The notes beneath the pieces are model-generated. The model saw only the letters and a list, made by a program, of their open reading frames with translations. It made no database searches and was not told where the DNA came from. Positions 1-5,729 of a stretch of DNA of 5,729 nucleotides are shown here, piece by piece. The first letter of the stretch is position 1; the number at the start of each line of letters is the position of its first letter. The DNA lies in NCBI GenBank assembly GCA_955651875.1, contig CATPAP010000135.1:1-5729 (forward strand), written 5' to 3'. The DNA comes from Candidatus Dormiibacterota bacterium. GTDB taxonomy: Bacteria > Chloroflexota > Dormibacteria > Aeolococcales > Aeolococcaceae. The position numbers were made by a program, and so were the translations under genes.

Positions 1-1418
1 CGGGCCAGGCGGGTCGCACCATGGCGCAGAGCCTTCGGCGCGCACCCGACTACGGAATCGTGCCGATTGGGTTCCTCGACGATGATCCGGCGAAGCGGCA
101 TGTTGCCGGGCTCCCGGTGCTCGGCCGGATCTCCGACCTTGCCAACGTGGCCCCGGAGCACCGCGCGGACGCCGCGCTTGTCACCATCCCTTCGCTGCCA
201 CACAGGCGCATCAATGAGATCGCCACCATGGCGCTGTCAGTCGGCCTGACCGTGCGCTACCTGTCCTCGTTCGTCAGCACGCTCGAGCGCGATGCGCGCC
301 TCACTGACCTGCGAAGTGTGCGCGTCGACGGCCTGCTCGGACGTGACGAGGTGCATGTGGTTCGCCCCGCTTCACGCTCAGTTGTCGCGGGCCGGCGTGT
401 TCTCGTGACCGGGGCCGGTGGATCGATCGGCAGTGAGCTCTGCCGTCAGATCGACCGCTTCGGTCCGGCCGCGCTCTACATGCTGGACCACGACGAGTCC
501 AACCTGCACCGATTGCAGCTCGACCTCACCGGGCAGGGGCTGCTCGACAGCGACGACATCATCATTGCCGACATCCGCGACCGCGGCCGGATGCGGCAGC
601 TGTTCGCGGATCTCCGCCCGGAGGTCGTCTTTCATGCTGCGGCACACAAGCACCTCCCTCTCCTCGAGCGCCATCCCTGCGAGGGCATCAAGTCCAACGT
701 CGCCGGCACCGAGAATCTCGTCGCTGCCGCGGTCGACATGGGCGTGGAACGATTCATCCTGATCTCGACCGACAAGGCCGCTGATCCAAGCTCCATCCTG
801 GGCGCCACCAAGCGGCTCGCCGAGATGGTGGTCCGCCGCCACGCCGGTGGCGGCACACGGATGGCGTCGGTGCGCTTCGGCAACGTGCTCGGCAGCCGCG
901 GTTCTCTGCTGTCGGTTCTGCGTTCGCAGATGGAGAGCGGGGACGAGATCACCATCACGCACCCTGACGTGACCCGCTTCTTCATGACCGTGGAAGAGGC
1001 CGTGGGACTGGTCGTCGAGGCGGCAGCGATGGCCGATGGAGGCGACGTGTTCGTCCTCGACATGGGCGATCCCGTGCGCATCGTGGACCTCGTCCACAAC
1101 TACGCCGATCAGCTTCACCTGGGCACCGGCGAGCTGGTGATCCGTTTCACCGGGCTGCGGCCGGGCGAGAAGCTCGACGAAACGCTCGTCAGCGACAACG
1201 AGCAACGGGAGCTCACGGCGCATCCGAAGATCTGGTCATCGCGGGCGTCGGTCGGGACCCCTTGTGATCTCGACGAGCGGCTGAGCGAGCTGTACCGGAC
1301 CAGCGAGGTCAACGACGCACCCGAGGTGCGGCGCCTGCTCAGCCGGCTCGTGCCCGGATACCGGCCGACGCCGGGACAGGCTGCGGCCGCCGCGGCGCCG
1401 TACCCGGACGACTGGTGA
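1..1418 (+). CDS. NDP-sugar 4,6-dehydratase, CapD/WbpM/PglF type (5' end outside window)
   Basis: Membrane-linked nucleoside-diphosphate-sugar dehydratases of this family convert UDP-GlcNAc-type sugars to 4-keto-6-deoxy sugars for surface polysaccharide or glycan synthesis. The first ATG (base 21) is not the true start: the frame is open to the window edge and the codons before it read GQAGRT, completing a Rossmann GxGxAG-like motif of the N-terminal CoA-binding-like domain, followed by GFLDDDP. Numbered from that ATG, the catalytic domain begins near residue 125 with the NAD(P)-binding motif TGAGGSIG (130-137). Then come FHAAAHKHLPLLE (204-216), the catalytic TDK (250-252), GATKRLAE (261-268), RFGNVLGS (285-292) and TGLRPGEKL (377-385). 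Position 260, where short-chain dehydrogenases carry Tyr and PglF has Met, is Leu, as expected for the large non-Tyr subgroup. The usual N-terminal membrane helices would lie upstream. The substrate cannot be told from the sequence. The stop overlaps the next start (TGATG). Confidence 0.93.
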   Translation, partial: GQAGRTMAQSLRRAPDYGIVPIGFLDDDPAKRHVAGLPVLGRISDLANVAPEHRADAALVTIPSLPHRRINEIATMALSVGLTVRYLSSFVSTLERDARLTDLRSVRVDGLLGRDEVHVVRPASRSVVAGRRVLVTGAGGSIGSELCRQIDRFGPAALYMLDHDESNLHRLQLDLTGQGLLDSDDIIIADIRDRGRMRQLFADLRPEVVFHAAAHKHLPLLERHPCEGIKSNVAGTENLVAAAVDMGVERFILISTDKAADPSSILGATKRLAEMVVRRHAGGGTRMASVRFGNVLGSRGSLLSVLRSQMESGDEITITHPDVTRFFMTVEEAVGLVVEAAAMADGGDVFVLDMGDPVRIVDLVHNYADQLHLGTGELVIRFTGLRPGEKLDETLVSDNEQRELTAHPKIWSSRASVGTPCDLDERLSELYRTSEVNDAPEVRRLLSRLVPGYRPTPGQAAAAAAPYPDDW

Positions 1419-2410
1419 TGCAGGCCGTCGTTGACACGGCCGGCGTGCGCGTGGCGGTCAACAGCGCCCTGCCGTGGGTCGACCGCCTGCTCGCAGAGTG
1501 CTGCGGCAGCGAGTTGCGCGAGGTCGGCGCGGGCGTCGACGGGACGCACGACGCGCTGCACATCAACATTGAGACCTCGGCCAAGCCGTTCGACACTTCG
1601 GGTCTTGCCCCTTTGACCCGCGGCGCGTGGAGCGGCGAGGCCGAGGTCGTCATGCTTGACGTCTGCACGTCCGGCTTCGATCTCCGTCTGACGGTGCATG
1701 ACGGCCGGGCCACGGCCACCTATCGCTGGCGCCCGCCGGTGACCAGTCACGCGGCTGCGTGGATCCTCCGCTCGCGCTTCCACCTCCTCGTGCGCTCGGT
1801 ACTGCTCCACTACCCTGCGATGTGGTGGTCATCGACGCGCGGAGCTGTGCCTCTGCATGCGCCGGCCTGTACCACCGCAGGTTCGACCGCGCTGCTCGCC
1901 GGGCCGCCTGGGGTGGGCAAGACGACCCTGCTGCTGCAGGAGGTGGCTGACGGCGCTCGTGCCATCTCCGACAACCTGTCGGTGACTGACGGTCGCGATT
2001 GCTGGGGTGTGGTCGAGCCGATCCGCGTTGAGGGCGGCGGGGGAAGGCGCATGCCCCATGGCCGCAGAGAGATGTTGTTGGCGCAGCGCGCCCATTCGCT
2101 GGCTCCCGACCTTGTCGTCGTGGTGCGACGGGGCCGAGCACAGGTCGCGCAGGTGCGTCCGTGCAGCGCCTCGGCGGCCGCGCGGACGCTCGTTGCCTCC
2201 ACCTACATGGCCGGGGAGCTACGGCGGTACTGGGCCTTCGCGGCGACGCTCTCCACCGCGACCGGTTGCGGTGACGTGCATCCCCCGATTGTAGAAATCG
2301 CCGCTGCGCTCACCCGTCGTCTGCCGTGTGTCGAGATCACCCTACCTGCAGTTCGCGGTACACGGCTTGCCGAGCTGGTCGGGCCGCTGGAGACCACCAC
2401 ATGCGCGTGA
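1418..2410 (+). CDS. HprK-like P-loop kinase/ATPase
   Basis: A protein of about 330 residues, unrecognised in its first half, with an HPr-kinase/PEP-carboxykinase-like nucleotide-binding half. Numbered from the ATG at 1418, PLHAPA (145-150) precedes a short strand and a Walker A motif GPPGVGKTT (162-170); AISDNLSV (182-189) sits where HprK proteins have their acidic ADD segment. The order 'His-Ala, Gly, strand, P-loop, SDN' matches HprK-related proteins. It is not a classical HPr kinase/phosphorylase: the domains around the P-loop are unlike it and no clear ExRG signature is visible. HprK-related proteins also occur in peptide-modification and glycan loci; the substrate here is unknown. A GTG at 1415, one codon upstream, is an equally possible start (GTGA overlap); ATG is preferred because it forms the common TGATG coupling with the dehydratase stop. 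The end overlaps the RtcB-like gene by 10 bases. Confidence 0.75.
   Translation: MQAVVDTAGVRVAVNSALPWVDRLLAECCGSELREVGAGVDGTHDALHINIETSAKPFDTSGLAPLTRGAWSGEAEVVMLDVCTSGFDLRLTVHDGRATATYRWRPPVTSHAAAWILRSRFHLLVRSVLLHYPAMWWSSTRGAVPLHAPACTTAGSTALLAGPPGVGKTTLLLQEVADGARAISDNLSVTDGRDCWGVVEPIRVEGGGGRRMPHGRREMLLAQRAHSLAPDLVVVVRRGRAQVAQVRPCSASAAARTLVASTYMAGELRRYWAFAATLSTATGCGDVHPPIVEIAAALTRRLPCVEITLPAVRGTRLAELVGPLETTTCA
2389..2392 (+). promoter_or_regulatory. Ribosome binding site GGAG for the RtcB-like gene
   Basis: GGAG lies 8 bases before the ATG at 2401, inside the end of the HprK-like gene. It supports 2401 as the start of the RtcB-like protein. The open frame reaches further upstream (ATG at 2326), but those 25 extra codons would overlap the HprK-like gene by 85 bases and encode a Cys/Arg-rich stretch with no resemblance to RtcB. 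Confidence 0.6.
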
Positions 2411-3867
2411 CCCTGGTTAGCCGAGACACGGCCGCCGCGTCGCTGCAGGTCCCTGTCGCGGGCGGCGGCCGGCTCCGAGTCTTCGAGAGCCCGGACGTAC
2501 CGGCAGACCCCCGGCTCCTGTCGAGCATGGACAAGTCGCTGGAGGACGTCGACCTGGCCGCGCCGCCCGTGGTGCTTCCGGACTTCCACCACAAGGCCAA
2601 GGTCGAGATGCCGTCGAGCATCGCGGTGGCGACCCGGCACACCATCCGCCCCACGCTCACCAGCGCGGCGGTCAACTGCGGCATGGCCCTGGTGGCGTTC
2701 GACGCCGCGCCACCGTCCGAACGTGCCGTCACCGAGTTTTTCACGCGCGTCCGCGAGCGCCTGCCGCACCCGGCCGGCAACCGCCGCGACCTCACCGCCG
2801 CCGAAGTGGTGCGATGCGCGCTCGAGGGCGCGCACTTTGCCGCCGACCGTTTTGACATCGACGCGTCGGATCTTGGCAACATCGAGGAGGGTGGCCGGCT
2901 CGATCTCGAACGGCTGGGCGGTGTGACACGCGCCCGCCGGCAGCTTCCGCGTCTGCTGGTCGAATTGTCGCGGGTGCGCTTCGGCATCATCGGCGCGAGC
3001 AACCACTTCATCGAGCTGCAGCGGGTGGAGGAGATCTACGACGCGGATGCAGCCGACCGTTTGGGCGTCGCGCTCGGCCAGCTCACCCTGCAGTACCACG
3101 GCGGCGGCGGCGTCCTGACCGGGGCGATCGGCCGCCTCTACGGCCGACGGCAGGATTACCCGCGCAAGCACCGCGCTATCATGGCCTTCCAGAAGCCACT
3201 GTTCCACCTGGCGACCGCGCGGTCCGTCGAGGAGTTGCGCACGCGCTTGGCTCTCTATTTCACGGACGGTTGTCCGCCGGTCTCGCGGAACAGCCCTGAG
3301 GGCGAGCGGCTTCTCCTCGCCAACGCCGTAGCCATGAACTACGGGTTCGCGTTCAGGCTGGCGACGTACGCCGCCTTGCGTGAGCTTGCGCGCGACGTGC
3401 TCGGGGTCACGTCGGACCGGCTGATCGTCGACTCGCCGCACGACTCCATGTACGAGGAGGAGCTGGACGGCGAGACCGTCATGGTTCACCGCCACAACTC
3501 CTCGCGTGCCTTTCCGGCCTCGCGGATGCGCCACCACCCCGTCTTCGGCGTTACCGGACAGCCCGTCCTCTTGCCGGGAACGAACCGGACCTCGTCATTC
3601 CTGTGCGTTGCCAACGAGGGCGCCCAGGCGACGCTGAACAGCACGAGTCACGGCACCGGCACGATCATCGCCGACTTTGCGCGGCGGGGGATCTCAGGAC
3701 CGGACCACCTGGGACGGAGCACGCTGCGCTTCTCATACGACTCGTATTCCCCCGAGCGCGTCCCGCAGCTCGATGACCGCGGCGTCCAGGCAGGCCTCGA
3801 CGTCCTGGTCGGCAACGACGTGTCCCACCCGGTTGCGCGCCTGCGTCCGATCGCAGTTCTCAACTGA
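2401..3867 (+). CDS. Divergent RtcB-family protein (RNA ligase fold)
   Basis: A 488-residue protein, collinear with RtcB, which joins 2',3'-cyclic-phosphate or 3'-phosphate RNA ends to 5'-OH ends through a GMP-histidine intermediate. Matching blocks in order: LPDFHHKA (59-66; PDVHxGxG in RtcB), AVNCGM (90-95; DxxCGM), GASNHFIELQ (198-207; GxGNHFIE), H233 (HxGSRG block), NSPEG (297-301), DSPHD (344-348), VHRHNSSRAFPA (362-373), GQPVLLPG (386-393), STSHGTG (414-420; nucleophile motif HGAGR) and VARLRPIAVLN (478-488). Retained: Cys93, His202, His233, His347 and the nucleophile His417. Changed: metal-ligand Asp to Ala90; the Arg of HxGSRG to Gly237; both Arg of HGAGRxxxR to Thr421 and Asp425; the C-terminal Lys-Gly is missing, the chain ending in Asn488. 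Family membership is well supported. Ordinary RNA ligation seems unlikely; a pseudo-enzyme or altered guanylyl transfer is possible. It is co-translated with kinase genes and lies in a polysaccharide locus, not in an RNA-repair operon. Confidence 0.88.
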   Translation: MRVTLVSRDTAAASLQVPVAGGGRLRVFESPDVPADPRLLSSMDKSLEDVDLAAPPVVLPDFHHKAKVEMPSSIAVATRHTIRPTLTSAAVNCGMALVAFDAAPPSERAVTEFFTRVRERLPHPAGNRRDLTAAEVVRCALEGAHFAADRFDIDASDLGNIEEGGRLDLERLGGVTRARRQLPRLLVELSRVRFGIIGASNHFIELQRVEEIYDADAADRLGVALGQLTLQYHGGGGVLTGAIGRLYGRRQDYPRKHRAIMAFQKPLFHLATARSVEELRTRLALYFTDGCPPVSRNSPEGERLLLANAVAMNYGFAFRLATYAALRELARDVLGVTSDRLIVDSPHDSMYEEELDGETVMVHRHNSSRAFPASRMRHHPVFGVTGQPVLLPGTNRTSSFLCVANEGAQATLNSTSHGTGTIIADFARRGISGPDHLGRSTLRFSYDSYSPERVPQLDDRGVQAGLDVLVGNDVSHPVARLRPIAVLN

Positions 3868-3870
3868 ACG

Positions 3871-4293
3871 ATGACGTCAACCTGGACCGACCGATGGAGG
3901 CTGGTCACGCCACCGGACGCGGTGGTCGTCGACATCGGCGCGGGCCGAAGCGGTCAGCGCGCGGCGGCGGCCACGGTGGCCGGGCTGCACCCCGGATGCA
4001 ACGTGGTGCTGCGCGGCAGTCGCGGAGCCGTGCGACGGGTCGCCCGCGACGCCGGGGTGGACATCACCCGGGAGCTGATCCCGCTGCCGACGCGAGCCGC
4101 GCCGGCATACCTGGTCGAGGATGACAGTGCGTCACTGGCAGTCCTCTGCACCGACCTGCTGTCGGTGCCGCCCGGCCTGGTGCGGTTGGCCGGGCCCGCC
4201 GACGCACTTCTCCGGCTCGCGGCGCGTGTGGCACCGCTTCGTCCGGTCCGGCTGCTGCTGCGCTGGCGCATTGCCATCGGTCGGCGGCTGTGA
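3871..4293 (+). CDS. Small conserved-looking protein of unknown function
   Basis: A 140-residue protein that I do not recognise. It starts at ATG 3871, 3 bases after the RtcB-like stop, without a visible Shine-Dalgarno sequence, so translation probably depends on coupling. Residues 17-26 (AVVVDIGAGR) look like a beta strand and glycine-rich loop, reminiscent of motif I of SAM-dependent methyltransferases or another Rossmann-like fold, followed by a helix and a second strand (NVVLRG, 44-49). The protein is too short for a full methyltransferase domain and no later methyltransferase motif is seen. The region LPTRAAPAYLVEDD (72-85) looks structured. The C-terminal 30 residues are hydrophobic and basic, ending RWRIAIGRRL, which could lie on the membrane. 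Codon use and tight spacing on both sides (4-base GTGA overlap downstream) argue that it is a real, intact gene and not a fragment. Confidence 0.7.
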   Translation: MTSTWTDRWRLVTPPDAVVVDIGAGRSGQRAAAATVAGLHPGCNVVLRGSRGAVRRVARDAGVDITRELIPLPTRAAPAYLVEDDSASLAVLCTDLLSVPPGLVRLAGPADALLRLAARVAPLRPVRLLLRWRIAIGRRL

Positions 4294-5345
4294 CCGCGCA
4301 ACCCGTCGCCATGCCGTTGGGCCGCGACCTGTCCGACCTTCTCGCCGACGCCAGGTTCCGCGTCACGGTCCTGGGCACATCGCGCGATCCGAATGCCAAG
4401 CTCACAGTGCTCCTTCTCCCCGCGCTGGCCGCCGGCAACAACGGATCGCCCTCGGCCCTGGTGATCAAGGTGCCGACCACCGCGGTCGCAGCCGCCGCCG
4501 TGGCACGCGAGGCCCAGGTCCTCACCGTGCTCCACTCCCTTTCGTCTCCGCTGATCGCATCGACGGTGCCGCGAGTCGTGGAGATGGTCAGCGCGACGCA
4601 CGGCGACGCACTGGTCGCAAGCCTGGCCGCCGGTGCGCCGATGACGACGGCGTACCACCGGTGGCGGCACACGCGGTCGCCCGTCGCCGTGTCGCGCGAC
4701 CTTGGTGCGGTGGCCACGTGGCTGCGGCGGCTGCACCACGAGACGGCGTCCGGCACCGCCCCGGTCGAGATGGATGCCGGCATCACCGACGGCATCCTCG
4801 CCCGCTTCGCACAGGAGCCGAATGTCGCCGACACCGTCATCGCCGTGCGCTCCGCATGCGCGCGGCTGCGTGAGTACAACGCGCCGCGCACGGTGGTGCA
4901 CGGCGACCTGTGGTGCGGCAACATCCTGGTCCGCGACGGCTCCGTCAGTGGAGTCGTCGACTGGGAGGAGGCGTCCGCCGCCGGGGAGCCGCTTCGCGAC
5001 ATCGCCCGGTTCGCGCTCACGTACGCGCTGTACCTCGACCGGCACACCCGCCCGGGCCGGCCCGTGGCCGGACACCCGGGACTCCATGCGACGGATTGGG
5101 GGGCCGGCATCGCCTACCTGCTCGATGGAGACGGCTGGATGTGCGACCTCCTGCGCACCCTCGTGCGCGTCGCCATGCGCAGATTGGGGATTCCAGGCGC
5201 TCTCTGGCGCGACGCCCTGGTGGCCGGCATCGCGGAAGTCGCCGCGCGCGCCGACGACCCGGGGTTCGCGCGCGCCCACCTCCGTCTCATCGGGTGTCCT
5301 GCGGGATCGCCTCACACGATCGCCGCGACACAGGATTGTCGATGA
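4290..5345 (+). CDS. APH/choline-kinase-fold phosphotransferase
   Basis: A 351-residue kinase of the aminoglycoside-phosphotransferase superfamily, which transfers phosphate from ATP or GTP to a hydroxyl of a small molecule. The catalytic loop is HGDLWCGNIL (204-213), with presumed catalytic base Asp206 and metal-binding Asn211. The DFG-equivalent is VVDWEEA (222-228) with metal-binding Asp224. In the N-lobe, ALVIKVP (56-62) supplies the likely ATP-binding Lys60, and Glu74 in AREAQVL is the likely partner glutamate. Length fits the family. All key kinase residues are present, so it should be active. The acceptor cannot be predicted; in this setting a sugar, a polyol or a component of the surface glycan is more plausible than an antibiotic, and nothing indicates a resistance gene. 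The start is GTG at 4290, forming GTGA with the preceding stop; an in-frame ATG at 4311 is the alternative. The stop overlaps the next start by 4 bases (ATGA). Confidence 0.87.
   Translation: MTAQPVAMPLGRDLSDLLADARFRVTVLGTSRDPNAKLTVLLLPALAAGNNGSPSALVIKVPTTAVAAAAVAREAQVLTVLHSLSSPLIASTVPRVVEMVSATHGDALVASLAAGAPMTTAYHRWRHTRSPVAVSRDLGAVATWLRRLHHETASGTAPVEMDAGITDGILARFAQEPNVADTVIAVRSACARLREYNAPRTVVHGDLWCGNILVRDGSVSGVVDWEEASAAGEPLRDIARFALTYALYLDRHTRPGRPVAGHPGLHATDWGAGIAYLLDGDGWMCDLLRTLVRVAMRRLGIPGALWRDALVAGIAEVAARADDPGFARAHLRLIGCPAGSPHTIAATQDCR
5332..5335 (+). promoter_or_regulatory. Ribosome binding site AGGA for the membrane protein gene
   Basis: AGGA lies 6 bases before the ATG at 5342, within the last codons of the kinase gene. 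With the ATGA overlap it supports 5342 as the start of the final, truncated gene. Confidence 0.5.
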
Positions 5346-5729
5346 GCGTTGCGACACTTGCGGTTGCAGAGCGGCGCATCGGCCGCGCGCGCGACACCAC
5401 GATGGCCGGCGACGCATCGCTATGGGGTCGCGCCGCCGCGCTGACCACGGCGGCGACGATCGCGACCTTTCCACTGCTGCAACCGTCGGGTCCCGGCAAC
5501 ACCTCCCTCCCAGACGTGTTCGCCGTCCTGTCCATCGTCAGCGTCCTGGCGTGGGGCCATACGTCCCGCCGAACGATGCGCCTTCCGTATGTGCTCCCGG
5601 TGTCGCTGATGGTCGTGGCCGGCGGGCTCGCCGCCCTCGTCGGCGAGTACCCGGGAACCGGTCTCGTCTTCCTCACGCAGGACCTGTTCATGCTCGCGTG
5701 GTGCGGCGCGGTGGTCGCGGTCTGCCAGA
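5342..5729 (+). CDS. Polytopic membrane protein, probable O-antigen polymerase/ligase (3' end outside window)
   Basis: An open frame from ATG 5342 to the window edge gives 129 codons without a stop. The N-terminal 30 residues are hydrophilic and basic (ERRIGRAR at 10-17), probably cytoplasmic. Four hydrophobic segments follow, at about 29-46, 58-72, 83-101 and 106-128, separated by short loops; loop 2 is Arg-rich (HTSRRTMR, 73-80), consistent with a positive-inside topology. The pattern of short helices, with a P-x-x-L-P start to helix 3 and a QDLF..W helix 4, resembles the N-terminus of actinobacterial O-antigen ligase/polymerase-like (Wzy/WaaL-type) proteins, which join or polymerise lipid-linked glycans at the outer membrane face. 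This fits the sugar-nucleotide dehydratase at the other end of the operon. The diagnostic large periplasmic loop is not in the window, so another glycan membrane protein cannot be excluded. Confidence 0.65.
   Translation, partial: MSVATLAVAERRIGRARDTTMAGDASLWGRAAALTTAATIATFPLLQPSGPGNTSLPDVFAVLSIVSVLAWGHTSRRTMRLPYVLPVSLMVVAGGLAALVGEYPGTGLVFLTQDLFMLAWCGAVVAVCQ

Noticed and set aside
378..1223. Minus-strand open frame of 281 codons opposite the dehydratase
   Set aside because: It is fully covered by conserved motifs of the dehydratase on the other strand and looks like no protein family.
2326..2400. Upstream extension of the RtcB-like protein from an earlier ATG
   Set aside because: It would overlap the HprK-like gene by 85 bases, and the added residues are unlike RtcB; the ATG at 2401 has a GGAG at a good distance.
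2203..3537. Minus-strand open frame of 444 codons
   Set aside because: It is the antisense shadow of the RtcB-like gene, with low-complexity composition and no recognisable motif.
4121..4873. Plus-strand open frame of 250 codons spanning the small protein and kinase genes
   Set aside because: It is out of frame with the kinase motifs HGDLWCGN and VVDWEE and its translation is Arg/Ala/His-rich, typical of a frame shadow.
4290..5345. Calling the APH-fold kinase an antibiotic resistance gene
   Set aside because: The catalytic motifs are shared by the whole superfamily, there is no mobile element nearby, and the operon context is cell-surface glycan synthesis.
5380..5395. Alternating GCGCGCGC-type run as a possible Z-DNA or recombination site
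   Set aside because: It is short, lies inside the coding sequence of the last gene and is expected by chance at this base composition.
3954..5474. Minus-strand open frame of 506 codons
   Set aside because: It lies opposite three well-supported plus-strand genes, its translation is rich in Arg, Gly, Ala and His without domain motifs, and long antisense frames are expected in high-GC DNA.

Overview
The window is a single densely packed block of plus-strand genes with very high G+C (about two thirds or more, estimated by eye) and a strong preference for G or C at third codon positions. This points to a high-GC bacterium, most likely an actinomycete-type organism. I saw no RNA gene, mobile element, CRISPR array, long repeat or stretch without a gene. 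The largest gap between genes is 3 bases.

Layout. (1) Bases 1-1418: the 3' part of a large nucleoside-diphosphate-sugar 4,6-dehydratase of the CapD/WbpM/PglF type, whose start lies upstream of the window. (2) 1418-2410: an HPr-kinase-like P-loop protein. (3) 2401-3867: a divergent RtcB-family protein (RNA-ligase fold) that keeps the histidine nucleophile and most metal-ligand histidines but has lost several other signature residues. (4) 3871-4293: a 140-residue protein of unknown function. (5) 4290-5345: an aminoglycoside-phosphotransferase/choline-kinase-fold small-molecule kinase. (6) 5342 to the end: the start of a multi-pass membrane protein resembling O-antigen polymerase/ligase (Wzy/WaaL-like), cut by the window edge.

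All junctions are overlapping or nearly so (overlaps of 1, 10, 4 and 4 bases, and one 3-base gap). The genes are therefore almost certainly one transcript with translational coupling. The promoter and terminator lie outside the window.

The first and last genes are typical of a cell-surface polysaccharide locus: a sugar-nucleotide modifying enzyme and a glycan polymerase or ligase. Between them sits an unusual cassette: HprK-like kinase, degenerate RtcB-like protein, small unknown protein, APH-fold kinase. The RtcB-like protein is the most surprising member, because RtcB normally works in RNA repair and splicing. Its altered active site and its surroundings suggest it has been recruited to another role, possibly phosphoryl or nucleotidyl chemistry linked to the neighbouring kinases. 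That role is inference.
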